From Mycteria americana (Eukaryota > Chordata > Aves > Ciconiiformes > Ciconiidae): a DNA stretch of 64,000 bases. The translations under genes were made by a program, and so were the position numbers. The notes beneath the pieces were generated by a model, which saw nothing but the letters and a program-made list of their open reading frames with translations, was not told where the DNA came from and did no database searches. Positions 32,132 through 45,800 of the stretch are shown in pieces. The stretch is from contig NC_134365.1 in assembly GCF_035582795.1 (NCBI RefSeq), positions 41,396,135-41,460,134 on the forward strand. Reading direction: 5' to 3'. Each line of letters opens with the position of its first letter. Within the stretch, counting starts at the first letter, position 1.

Positions 32132-35100
32132 TGGAATAACAAGGTGATAAAATCAGTACTGGCACACAGACAACTTTCTCACCTGTGTTCTTATTCTGCC
32201 CTCCTGTACTCCTCAGACAGTGCAGTATTTTTAACTCAAGTTTTCCCCTTGCTAGCTGAAGATTTTGCTTTTTGGGTTTTCACGTTTTTTTTTGTGAAAC
32301 TGAAAAGGTCCAAGTTGTATTATTACACTCCATTTTTTAGACTTAAAGGAGAAATTACAAGACCAAACTTTTTTCATGTGTCAGTGATAGTGGTCACTTA
32401 GGAAATGATTCACAGTTGCTCAGTGTAAATGTCTGGTGCCATCTGAGATGCCCCAGTATATCTGACCAGCTCTCCAGCTGCCACTCCAGAAACGTGTAAG
32501 TCTTCTTTAGGTGCTGTGCTATATCTTCCATCCCTGTACAGATGCATCAGACATCCTAGGCCCTAGAGACGTGTGGTTAGGTACCTCCATCACTCTCTTA
32601 ACCTTTGATCTAGCAGGGAGTGGAGGCATTTCTTTAGTGTTATGCTTATTTCCAATATGGGTAGTTGTCTAATTCTTAAGCTGTCCAGTTGTCCAATACT
32701 GCTGCTTTTCCTGGGAATCAGTGATGATTCATTTGGAAGTTTCAATCCAAACTGTTGTTGCTTGAACTGAAGGAGAATTGCCAATAGCTGTATTAGCATA
32801 AGCACTACAGTTTGTATGAATGGGCCATTAGACACAGTTACCACAAATCCACAAGATGGTAAGATGCTCTTTTTGACCAAAAGCTATTTTCCATATGATT
32901 GTTAGCCTTGACATCTCATTGGAGGTGGATAACTGAAGAGGTTTCTGATGGAGAAATCCATATTGGATGCTTATTCATTTGAGTTCACTGAAGAACTGAA
33001 TGTCCAACCAAAACATAAGTGAATAGCATTCATTAAAAAAAAATACAGGCCGAGCTTGAAGGCTTTTGGACTCACCAGACGAAGTTTTTTGTTGAGATTC
33101 TGTACTTTATAATGTTGAGAGTGCCAAGGACCAACATTTTAGAGCACTGTAGTGTTTCTGAAAAAAACTCTAGTTCGGTTTTGAGTCAGTGTCCTGACCA
33201 TCCTAGTTCAGACTAGACAGTTTATGGTCTGTCTGAAGGTTTGTCTGGAGGCTCAGCTCAGTTGCTGAACTCTGGCATTGCTGGTGTCAGCATGTCAACT
33301 CAATAGTAGGCGCTACAGATGCCAGGCTGCAGAATTTGAAAACACCATCCAGATTTGCAAAGATGTTTCCCATTGCTTTGGTAGCCATGACAATGCCTAC
33401 TTGATGCAAGAGCCAAAAGACCATATCCTAGAAGGGACATGGGTGTCTCAGGGGGGAATTAATCAGAATTTAGGCGCTTCATTCCCACACTGCAATCCTA
33501 AGAATAACTGATCAGTTGTCACCTAACTTTGAAGGCATGTCTGAATTCTTTACCCTCTGTTTCCAGGTTGTGTGTTTCCTGGTGTCTGCACATCCCAGTC
33601 TCTGCAGAGTTGCTTTGTGAAGCAGCAGCTCTGCTCATGCGTAAACTAAACTGGGATCCAGAAAGTAGAAGTCATTTCATAGAGATAATGTGAGAATAAC
33701 CAGAAAGGCTTTCTCAGAGGACATCCACTGTGATAAAGAATTAGCTTTTGCTTCTCTTTAAACTCTCCCCTTTTATAAAATCAGGATGTAGGAGCCACAG
33801 GCTGCATTCCCTCTTGCCTCTGATGGCTTCAATCCCAAGGAGTAGGCTTGGCCCAGCAGAGGCCATTAGTGAGTGGAGGAGAAGAGGAGAGGACAACACT
33901 GTCACACTTTGTGTTGAAGCTGTCACTGTACAGGAAATAATCCATGAGCCAGATGTGGTCACCTACGGATTCAGTTCTTAAGAAAACGTGGCCCGTATCA
34001 CTCTCTTGATTCCCTACACAGGGCTTCACTCAATCCACTCAGAGTTTTAAAACTTTGTGCTTTAGGCATTTGAGGCATCAAGTTTCACCTGGAAGTATAA
34101 AGGCACGTTAAGAGGAGATGTTTTTATCTATAGTTAACCTCCCAGGGAGCCTATTATAATTCCCAGTCAAGAAAAACAAATTAATTTCGATAGAAGGAGG
34201 TAAATGCCTAAATTTACAGGCACTCAACCACACCATGGCTCTGCAAGGAGAAAGTGACAACAGGGATATAGACAGGGGCCTAATAAGGTGAGCCTGTTCC
34301 TGCAATCCATTTAGAAGAGGATGCTGGTTAAGACAGACCATTTTTGATTTTTGTTTTCAAACGTGTTTAACTGATGGCTGGCTAGAAACAGCAAACCTTG
34401 TGAGAAGGAAAAGATACATGTACTAAAGAAAGATAGTTCTCTGACATTTTAAGATTCCATGCATTAATTTTTCATGTATTTATTTTTGGAGAGAGAGGAG
34501 GTGGGAGGAAGAGGTTCTTGTTCCAATTTTATGTCCTGTTATTTGGAGACTGCAGGTTGAGAACTAGTGTGACATTTTCAGAGCCTTTCACAGGGATTTA
34601 GGAATGAGCATAAGCAAGAGCTTGGATAAAAGGTGTGGTGAATACCTTAAGGTTAATACCTTACTCTGCTGTAAAAAAAGTCCATGCAGAAAGAAAGTAA
34701 AGAAATAAGAGGCACCTATGGACCTCAGGGATCTACTCCCTCCCTGTCATTTCTCTATGCTTTTCATGCACATCTTCACTATGGATAGATATTAGGGGAC
34801 TAAAGAAGGTTGAAAGTTGACCTAAATATGCTCTCCTTCCTTACGTTGTACTTCTGTACAGAGCACTGAGGATGAAAATATGTGTGCTCTAAAAGTTAAG
34901 GTAGATCCAAAAGCTAACAAAAGTATTCAAGTGGAAAGGGGAGCTAGAAAAAGATTGTGTTGGAAAATGTCTCAGTACCTGATTTGCAGTTTTGAAACCT
35001 CTGTGTCCTTTCTAGTGGCGTGTGCCAGTCACGTAAAGAGAAAGGCTAATTGGAAATCTCTCCTCTGCATAGCAGCATTTGATGCCTCATCTGCCCAGTG

Positions 35101-35663
35101 TCTGCTCTGTACTTATCTATGCCTGTTTTTTTTCCTTGCAGTACTATATAGAGCATTATTGCTCAGGTGTACATGACAGAAGGGTAATGTATTTCATCAG
35201 CACGCAAGAAATGGGCGTTATTTAATGGGTTTTCAGATATATAGTTTCACTCTTAAACTCACTGTCAGGAAAATAGTATATGATTTTGGCATGAAAATGT
35301 AAAGCACAGATTATATGAATGGTTTGGTGAGACTCAAATCACCCACCAAGACAATGATCAATTCTGCCAGTTCAGTGACGTTTTGGAGACATACATATTT
35401 GTAGTTGTATAGATAATTTTTCAGGAATGGTTATTTAATGACTTTCCTGTTTGCAGCTGAAGATTTAGGTCTGTATGCCTACATGGCAGGTGCATTTCTA
35501 GTCTCCTCTTTATTATTTTAATAATTATTTTTGGGAAAAAATTACTCTCATAAAAAGAGCTTTTAAGTAACAAATGATTTATTCTGTTCAAACTGAAAAA
35601 CCACTGTATGTAAAACAAGAGACGCTACCAACTAATGGGAAACATACAGCACAGTGATATAAA

Positions 35664-35695
35664 AGCTGTATATATGAACAGCTGTATATATGAAC
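35664..35695 (+). repeat. Tandem 16-bp duplication next to the exon 10 acceptor
   Basis: Two perfect copies of 'agctgtatatatgaac', followed by 'agcag', ending 46 nt before exon 10. Confidence 0.9.
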
Positions 35696-35741
35696 AGCAG
35701 TATCAAAATACGGTTTAACAGATCTGTGGTGTATTTTGCAG

Positions 35742-36138
<397 letters not shown>

Positions 36139-36790
36139 TATGTGTGGCACTGTGATTTGCTGTCAGTTGCTTTTTCTGTAGCCAGTCTAGTAACATCACA
36201 TGATATGGCTAACTTCTCAAACCCATCAATTTTCCCTTTACAGCTTGGCCTGTGGCTTGCGTCATTGTGTAGCGCTGTCTAATTGTAACGTGCAGACAAA
36301 CCAAGGCAATGCTAATTCATAAACGCAACATGGAATGTGGCAGCATATAATCATCAATTCCTCAACACAATGTCACGTACAAGTACAACATTGAAAACTT
36401 GCCTGGCAATGGTTTTGTTTCTATAAGATGATTCACTTCAATGTATAAGAAATTGTGTTGCTGATTTCATTAAGTTTATTTCTTTGTAATCCCTTTCCTC
36501 CCATAAGAATCCAGAAAAAATTGTTTGCAACATTTTCATTTTCTTTGTAACAGAATCTGTATTTCTTTCTATAGTAGTGAAGACAATGTTTTGCCCATAT
36601 GTCTGTAACAGAACTGAGTGTCTCTTGTGACTGAACAATACAATTCATATACCAATGCTGAGGTCAGGAAGGCTATGTATCAGTACTAAAAGGTCTGTGG
36701 AGATCACAGATTATGAGAACTCACAACTGACAAATGTTCAATGTGGTTGAGTAATTGCAACACAATAAAAAAAAAACCCTCTGACAATTC
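36139..36790 (+). other. TPH2: TPH2 3' UTR (proposed extent)
   Basis: Non-coding, AT-rich sequence directly after the TGA. The 3' limit is set by the first good polyadenylation hexamer at 36764-36769 and is therefore inferred. The length of about 650 nt is plausible for TPH2. Longer isoforms using a later signal (for example 38072-38077) cannot be excluded. Confidence 0.55.
36764..36769 (+). terminator. TPH2: Putative polyadenylation signal AATAAA
   Basis: The first canonical AATAAA after the TPH2 stop codon, followed by an A-run and then T/G-containing sequence. The A-run directly after it is genomic and could also cause internal priming in cDNA data. Confidence 0.45.
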
Positions 36791-39494
36791 ATGTAGAAAG
36801 GTAGTTCTAGTTCATGCATGCGTTACCTGTGACAGTCTTGAGCATACTTCCTCAGTGAGGGCTATCTGGAAATGAGAGAGGAAGTGCTTGTGTTAATTCT
36901 GGGTTGTTAGATGTCAATATAAAGCCCTTCTACATCATTGTGTGCCTTCTGCATTCCCTTGTCTTTTGAACATACTCCTCTTGCATTTCATGCATAATTT
37001 GCTTTTCCTCATTATGCCACATTCAACCTTGACATGGCCGTGCATGACTGGGTCTCCGCTGTATCAGTATCAGCACATATAAAAGGGTGAATATGGAAGT
37101 TGTTATTTAATTATAGCCAAGATGATAATCGGTTAGTAGATTACTTGTGGGGTGATTAAATCATAGACACCCAAGCTGCCTAGCTTGTACCAGATGGATG
37201 CAGGTAATGCCTGAGTTAATAAACTCTAAGTTAGCAAGCTCTGAGAGAAGTACAAGCTCTGTCTGGGGAGCACAGTGCAGAAATATTTGAGCCAGCTCTT
37301 ATCTGGAAGCAATAATTATGCATGTCTTTCCTTTATCTGGGTTATTCTGTTCTCCTATTAGCCAAGATAACGGACAGTTGACTATATTGTATGGATCCTT
37401 CTTAATGGAAACCACATGGCTTATGCAGATCATGTCAGTATGGGTGAAAGTGTCATAGCTTGTCTACATATATGGAAAATAGGTATCTATTGAAGCTGCT
37501 CTCCCAGCTGAGAGAGTCATGCAGATACTCTTAAGTGTTGCTAGCAATTTCAGCATAAAAAGAGCACCACTTGATAGTACCAGCATATCCTTAAATAAGA
37601 GGCAATCTATAAGGATAATTTTCACAGGGAAATCTGCCACCTCCTCAAAGATAACTATGAGATAACAGAAAACGCTCTTTTCTCTGGATGGTCCCTGCTG
37701 CATTCTAATGCTGCTGTTAATAGGGTATGGAAAAATCTAGTTTTAGATTTAACTGTGACTGCCATTGGTACATATGAAGAGCTGTTGAATTATCCCATGG
37801 GGATCAGCATGCCGGAGGAGTTTTTGAACTTCCAGATATTAGTGCTGACTCTGTTAGCTAGCACTTATCACAGAGGAATCGCTGGCAACCTTGGCATGGA
37901 AGTTTCTCCCTCTTTCTTCCCATGGAATCTGATGAACCTCTCATAGCCCTTTCTGGAGAAAATGGACTGTACTGGGATTTGCTTTAACTGGTCTGAAAAA
38001 ATTACTGTGCAAGGAATAGTAGATCTTACTCGGTTCAGGAACTGACAAAGTATTGTTGCTTGCTTAAGTAAAATAAAGCCACAATGAGTAACAAAGATCC
38101 AAAGCTTACAAAGTTACCGAGGCTTTCCCTTGAATCAGAATTATGCAGGAAAACTTTAAATACTTATAATATCTGCATTTATTCTTGACTTTTCTGAATA
38201 GCTTAAAATAAGAATTCCACAGCAGTAAAACAATAGAAGCATATCTCTGTTTTGTTTTGTGCTGTTAGCAAGTAAATCTTATTATGGATTAGGGAGAAAC
38301 CCTTGAAATCCAATAGTCATTTTAGGACTAATGATGGCAAGGAAACTGTCTACAATGAAGATGTAATGTCAATGAAACAGAACATTGTCAAAGGATAATG
38401 GGCTCCTGCTGCTAGATATATGCTTAATCCAATGATTTTATTTCTATTATACAACATGATTAAAAATAAATTAAATATAATGGGCTAAGGAATAATAGTG
38501 ATTTAGAGAGACAATTACTCATTGTTCTTACATAGCAAAGCTGCCTTCTTACAGGCTGCAGAGCAAACTGGCTTTGGGCTTCAGCCAGTCAGGAGCCAGG
38601 ACTGGGAAGGAACGCTTTAAAAAGTGCACTATTGCACTTTTATGAGTCAAGTAGTTCCAGCTTAGCTGAAATTCTTCTCTGCGGTTTTTATTAGCAAATT
38701 AAGATCAGCCATGCAGCAATCTCCTTGGATGACAAGCTCATTTAAGCATAATGAGGGAATTATTGACAGTTATCAAATTACACTAACGTTTCATTTAAAA
38801 TAGGCCATATTTATCTAAGGTGCTTGTTTAGCTTTAGTGAGCTGGACTCTGGAAATTGGACTTCTGGCTTAGGCTCATTTATTTCCTGTGTAATTCTGAA
38901 CTGATGCTTTATGGGTCTGAGATATATGCACTTGCTTTGCCTGCACAGAGTAAATGGGCCCGAGCTTAATGAATGTAAAGCATTGCAGTGTTTACTACCA
39001 TGCAAAGTCTAAAATGAAAAACAACACTCGGAGACATTGCAGCAAATACAAATACCAAGTTTCATTTGCAAACCAAGACGTGGTTCATGCTTTCATTTCA
39101 TTTGTTTGGTAGAGGGGATGGAGCGGGGAGGGTGTTAACACAATATATTGCGTTTTCCCTCTCTACTCTTTGAGACCTGTTTAGAAGCCTGTTTTAAGTT
39201 TAGCCCTTCAGTACACTTTCACGAAATAAGGTGTCTTTTCCTTTCTTCCTGTTATCAATCCTACTGTGATGGCGAAAATTCCATAAATTTACTGTACTGT
39301 AATGTATATTTACTGACGCGCTGTAATGGCTTAGAGAAGAAAGTTTCACATCTTTGAAAGGACAGCCTGGCTCAGAGAGCTAAAGCTGCTGAAGGCTTTC
39401 ACCTACAGCCTGCTGGTGCAAATCCAGCCCAGTCAGCAGTTACTGAAAGCTATCACCAGCCAGCAGCAGCCTGGCTTCTGTGTGATGAACTGGC
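36791..39494. other. Intergenic, 3' of TPH2
   Basis: No gene is recognised. An alternative AATAAA lies at 38072-38077. The stretch 38560-39010 is low-repeat and rich in TAAT and TTTAT type homeodomain-like words, and is noted as a possible conserved non-coding element. Open frames are short and lack signatures. Confidence 0.65.
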
Positions 39495-39811
39495 AAGCTG
39501 GGATTGCTTAGTTTGGAGTAGAGGAGACTGAGGGGAGACGTGATAACCTTTTTCAAACACATAGAAATAGCTGCAAAACGAAGGGACAAACTGTTCTCTG
39601 GCCTCAAGAACTAATGGACTTAAATTGCAGGAAAGGAGCATTAAGTTATGTAACAGTGAAACGTGGGGGACGGATTGCCTAGGGAGACAGCAGAGCCTCC
39701 ATCGTTTTTTAAGAAAACAGGTTAGGCTGCTATCTCTCAGGAATGGTGTTAGCACAGCCGGTGCTGTCTTAAGACCAGGGGAGAGGCTATACGATGTCTC
39801 GAAGTCCCTTA
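39495..39811 (+). repeat. Old CR1 LINE 3' fragment (degenerate)
   Basis: In order it carries 'gggattgcttagtttggag', 'agactgaggggagacgtgat', 'ggacttaaattgcagg', 'gattgcctagggag', 'gcctccatcg' and 'gatgtctcgaagtccctt'. These match the older CR1 pattern 'gattgtttagtttggagaag...gaggggagacatgataac...gacctctcgaggtcccttcc' with many indels. The terminal octamer tail is not preserved. Confidence 0.8.
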
Positions 39812-42800
39812 GCGAGACTGCCTGGAAAAGGCTTCAGCCTGCTCGTGAAAGGGCTCCAGCCGGCTCACAAAAGCAGTAATGGTCAACAGCCACCACCACT
39901 GCGGAGCATTTGTACATCACCTGCACCTCTGCCTCCTCCTTAAGTCTTTCAACAACCCTAAAGAGTGGTTCTTCATCTTTCCATCTTCCCTTAGGGAATG
40001 AATAGGATCCATAGTCAGTGTAGCCTCAGATGCTGACTATGGTGCTCTACGTTCATGGGCCATTTGAGAGAGCTCTGTGTGCGAGTTACACGCTAGTTAC
40101 AGCTACCCAGAGGCAGAAGACTGACAGTGAGCAACCAGCGTTTGTCCTTTTTGTAAAGAAGGTTTAAAGCTGCTCAACTTTATAAACAAAATAGAAATGC
40201 ATATTTCATCCTATCTGTGCCTGCATTTGGGCTGTCAGAAAGACTGTGCTCCCTTGAACAATCTGGAGAACCTGGAGCTCTTCCAAGTTCCTGAGCATGA
40301 GTGCTCCAGCCACACATCAACCTTGTGTCTTGGTGAAATCCAGGCACAGAGCAGCCTGTTCCCCCTAACTCCTGTGGTTTCCAAGGGAAAGAAACCCACT
40401 GGTGTAGTCCAGAAGGGAGCTTTGGTTCATGCCCCTGACGTAGCTGGCCAGGGAACTTGGGGATCACACCTGCTGCTCAGCCCGGTGTCGCATTAAGGGT
40501 CAGGTAGAGAGCAATGCAATGCTCTTCCATTCAGGAAATCAGCTTTCCACCCCAACCTGGAAACTTCTCTTCTTGTTTCAGCAGGACAGTCTATGCCTTT
40601 TTAGAAATATGGCAGCTTTCCTTCTATCTCAGTGGAACCATTGTCGTATTTCCAAATAATTTGCAAAGGGAGCAATTCTGGTATTGTTATATAATGGTCA
40701 TGCTCTGTGGTATCAATCACTCCAACTCTGGAGATGTTTCACAGACAAATACTTGCCTTCTCAGTGAAGAATAGGTCAACAGCGACAGATTCCTCTTCTG
40801 GGCTTCAAAGTACGTTTGAGACACGGAGCTAAGAGAGAGATTCTGGTTATACTAGCAAATATTTATTAGTAGCGAGTCCCTTTAGTTGACATAGTGAAGG
40901 CTGTAGAGATGTCCTTGGCATCCTTATTGGCAATTTCCTGTAACTTAACTGAGCTTGGAGGCTAAATAATGTCATCCTCAGTTGAAATACTCCATGAAAC
41001 CTCTGGTGTTTCATTTTGTCTATGGTCCTAGGGAAAACGTAATTAAACACAAAATAATCAGAATTTAGTGATGTCTCTCCAAAACATTTTGCAACAACTA
41101 CATTTAGTTTAAAAAGGCTCTCCAACACCTTAGAGTAAGAATTCATATTTCTTTGCCAACAGCTGAGATGTTAAGGTGAGACTAAAAGTAAGTGCTGGCA
41201 TCTTCTTGGGATTTGGCCCGGAGTGGACTATTCAGGTGGAATAAGTGTGAAATGGGTTACATAGTCACGTACTTTAAAAGGGAAGTGGGTGATGGATATT
41301 CAGGTGGACATTTTTTTAAGGTAGTCAGAAATTTCAAATGTCCAGGAAAAATAATGAAGAAGCTGCTGTTGCCACACTCCACTTTTGGAGGAAAAGAGTT
41401 GGGTTTGCAAAGCAGCAGGAGGTAGATTTCAGCCCATGTTAAACTGGCACATGACCTGAAACACAACCCAAATACGCCTCCGTCACTGGCTTCTGCGTGA
41501 GCTCCAGCATGAATACAATTCTGATAACAGAGCAGCAATAAAGCACTCCAGAGCCAAACAGCCCTGCTTCCCCACAGGAGACGAAGTGGGTGATTTGAGA
41601 CCAGCATGGCACAAATAAAATCACTTTTATTTCCTATTAAAACATTTTTGTTTTCTATTTCTTTCGAAAAATACCTTTTGAAATGTCTTACTATTTTAGT
41701 TTTCCATAAGGATTATAAAGAGATATGTTAATTATGGAATGGTTGATGTTCTTAGCGCTTTCTGCCTCTAGCTCTTCTTGTTGCCACCAAACTCCCTACC
41801 CAGTCTTGCTACTTTACATGAAAGTAGAGTAATGCTGAAGATGTGATGCTGTCATTTCCCAGGGCTTGACAACTGATGGATACACCTGAAATGCTACCCT
41901 CCCTCACCATCCCTCCTTGTAGTGAATTGCTAACCTCAGAGAAGTGAATAAGGCCAGTTAATGGTAAATGCATTTAGGGTTATGCACGCAGTGGATTTGC
42001 CACTCCAGCAGAATTCGTCTGGAGGATCAGTTTGGTTGAATTCCCTTTTAATGATTACCCCTGATAGATCACTTGCAGGTAAAGTTATGAAAAAGCAAGT
42101 GTCTCACATCAGATGGGACCCGGGGAGTCAAAATCTCAACTGCTGCAAAAACAGCACATGTTCCAAGAGGCGTTTTAGTACCAGTGCCAGGCAGTTCAAT
42201 TAGAAGTAGCTAAAAATAGATTTCATAGTTGCTGGACTGAAAGGCTACATTTTACCTCCAGGTCTCACTCCAGCCACTGTTTTCTGAGATAAATCTGTGT
42301 CTGCTAGAGCAGGAGCTAGAGCTGTAAGTCAGGCACGCAAAGCCTGTTCCTTATTTCATTTGCAGGCATTTTTTAAAAGCCTCTTTTGCAATGTTATCTC
42401 CGGAATAAAAATACAGTGTGCAGAAGATGCAGAGGCAACAGGGTCTCATCTTTTCTGAGATCTCATTTCTTCCTCCCAGTGTTGGTCAGCACAGTTCATG
42501 CAGCCAAGGGAAGACTCTTGGCCCATGCTAATTGGCAGGGGCAGAAGTTAAGAAGCCACCTGGGTCCCAGAGAAGATCTCTCACTCCTCGCTGCTCCTGT
42601 GGCCTCAAATGACCACTGTTTGTCTTCTGTGACTTGTTTTTACAGAGCAACTCCTCAGACTTTGTCTGTGGGTGCCTGTGTAGCAGGATCAATTAACGTA
42701 TGCTGTCATATGTGCAGGAAAGGTAGTAAAGAGGGGTTGAAAAATGCCAAGGATTTTATTTCATAGCTCTGCTTTCAAATCTTTCTTCTCATACCTGGCT

Positions 42801-45800
42801 TCTGCTTGAAAAAAATGCACAGTAGAGGCCCACCAGCACCGTCCCTGTAAATACCAAGCATAGACAGTAAAGTCATCCTTTCCAGGCCTCCCCTCCCATT
42901 GCAGTCATCCTGCAGAAACTGTGCAGGTGGTCATTCCCAGCTGGCCAGTGTACCCCCTCTTCTCTGAGGCCAGTAATAGCAAACCACGGATCTGAAGGGC
43001 CGCGTGAGCTCTCGCTGCTGTGCACCCCCAGGGCGATTTCCCCGCAGGACATTGCCACGCAGAGGCGGGCAGCCTAGCGCAGGTCTCAGGACGAATGCAG
43101 CGTGGTAGCACATGGTTCTGCCTGGGATGGTAAGCCCTGTCTCGTTGCTGGAGTGAAGCCCTCCAGGATAGTTAGGGCTCTCAGCTGTACCAATACAATC
43201 TTCCTTGCCCCATTTCAGAGGCAGAATTGCTTTCAATAGCTTGCTCAGGAAGCCTAACACTTGGGGACTATTAAAAATGTCAACAGCTCCCCCAGACTTA
43301 GAAGGAAAGGGCATGGGCAACCACATGGTACCTGTAGGCAAGTACTGGTTTTCTCATCACAATGTCAGCACAAAATCTGGCATACAAACGACATGGGGTT
43401 CATGTGAATTCAGTTTTGCTATGCGATCTCTCAAAAAGCTCAGGAGAATCAAAAGGGGGGCTGTTTGCAGCTGGATAGCCTCTATATAATTCTGTGTTTT
43501 CCTGCCATTACCTTATTTCCAAAGGAGAGGAAGAGCACTGTATTCATGAATGCTATGTAAAAGCTGTTGCATTTTCACCAAGCGATAGTTTAGTTTGTCT
43601 GAGTTGGGAATGAAAACGTGGTTAGAGGGAGCGAATTAAATCTCAAATGTAATGCCTCTGATTTGCAGAAGGGAAAGGGGAAGTGCTAAGTGAATATAGG
43701 AAATTGCAGCATTATGCGTTGTGAGAGCAATTCTTGCCATCCTTGTAGCTAATGGACTGAACAGAAAGTGAACAATTTGTTTCATACAATGATTCACCAA
43801 CACTCTGACAGGGTTTCCAATTCTGAGCTCAGTTTCATATTCAGCTCCCTGTTTACTAGTGAAATAGTACAATTATCTGTCTACCTCTTACATTTTATAA
43901 ACAGGCAAGGCTGAGGTATCTGAAAAGAATAAAAATAAGTGTATAAATCCTGGTTGTTTAAGGCTGGAGGGAAGGGAAATGAAGCAAGTGTTATCTTTCC
44001 AGTGGTCTATTGGAACACTCCTCTCAAAATGAAGTTAAATTCCCTGGGAAAATAGGTCCAAAAGAAAAATGCCAATGGAACTCAGTTTTCAATTTCTATT
44101 TAATGTTTTCCCCATCCAGGTTTGTGAAAGGAAATCACAAAACATTTCCTGTTTGAGTCCACTTGTCAAATTGTCGATACTAAAGTAGCCAGAACTGTTA
44201 CAGCTGAATTGGCCACATAAAGCTCTGGTGAAAACGGGATGCTTCTCCCAGAGGCGTTTGGTAAATGTGCTAAGCTGCTTTACAAGACAGGATGACATTT
44301 TTCTGCCTTTAACCCCAGTTTTATTGAGAACAGAAATCATTTGGACTATAAGGAGTTTCAGTTTTTAATCTGGAAATGTTTGTGAGCCGTCCCTGACTGC
44401 ATACATTTCTTGCTTGTGGGATCAGAGCGTTTGAATGAGGGAAAAATCTAGGAACAGCCTTCCAGAAGAGTGTAATTAGTCGCTTGTTAATATTGACTAT
44501 TTATGATATATTAGTGCTTATCAGGGCTATGTGAAAGGAGATTCTGGACAAATACATTGTGAAAGGGCAATCCCTGTCCCAAAGTATAAATTCAGTAGAG
44601 CTTTTAAAATCCAGTGAGAGTTGATGGGTTGGGTGGAAGAAGGCGATGGCTATAAAGATGGCTATGAAGGCTATTAATAAGTGTAACAGACTGCATAGTT
44701 GAGGATTTAGGAGTCTTATTTCAAATTACATAGCTAAAATATAAAAAAAAATAGAAGTCAGTAGCAGCAATTACCTGTCGCAGCTAGATGATGATGAGAC
44801 TGTCACTTCATGGGAGAATCTGAGTCGACCCCTTATGCTCACCATAAACAACGAGTATAAAGTTGATGCTAAAAATGCTTTTAGTCTGAAAGCCACTTAA
44901 ATTGATGGCAGCAGCAGCAGTCAGTGTGGGTCTTGAAATCTAGGATCTTGCTGAGGAGGTAGGGTGGGCAGTGAAGGGGACCTGCCTTGTTGGGAATGGC
45001 ACCCGTCAGTGGATTGAGAGCAACTGAAGAGCATGAATTTCATAGCACCTGTTTTGCACATTGTTCGTGGAGACCCAAGGGGCAACTCTGCATAGCAGAG
45101 GGAAAGTATCATCTGCCTTTTTCCTATACATATAATGGAAAAGGGACAGAAGGTTAGACAAAAACAGCTTACATGACTTTGGTAGGGGAGACAGATTTAA
45201 GATTATCAATAGCAGAAGAGTTGGAGTTACCTAATCTTTGCATATTAAGGAAAAAAAATGCCCTTTTTTTGCTAGTTTCTTATAAATCCTAAGCTATCAG
45301 TACCTCTGTCCATGCACAGGAGGAGAATCCTCAGTTCCAGGGCTACCTCCCTCAATGACACTGGGATAGAGGTGCCCGGTTAAATGTCTGCTGAGTCTCT
45401 GGGTGGTTTTACTGCTGGCCTTTCTGGAAGCAGTACACTGGGCCTGGGTTTGCTGGGTAAGCAAGCCAGCAGTACTGGCTTCATGGCTTTGCAGTGGTAC
45501 AATTAATCCACTCCCTGTAAAATGGAGAACTGCAGCATTCGCTTTGGATTGCAGGAGTGAATATGGGGTAATAGGGGCAAATTTGTCCTATGAGGTGTTT
45601 ACTTCAGGATGATATGAAATGTAACCCATGAGTGCTTTTCTCTGTAAAGTTAGCCTTGGGTAGTTACTGCAAATGTAGCATTACTAGGTGTCTCCATTCG
45701 GTTGGATGGCTTTCACCCCTTACCTTTCTAACCTTGGCAAACTCCAGGCAAACCTTGGCAGTGGTGTAAATCTAAGTGAAACCTGCCGTTTTGTTTAGCT

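Noticed and set aside
38072..38077. AATAAA considered as the main TPH2 polyadenylation site
   Set aside because: An earlier AATAAA at 36764 gives a 3' UTR of more typical length. The later one is kept only as a possible alternative.
42931..43341. 136-codon minus-strand open frame with a 'SPNYPGG' string recalling CUB domains
   Set aside because: Only the short string matches. CUB cysteine spacing and flanking pattern are absent and no neighbouring exons are seen.
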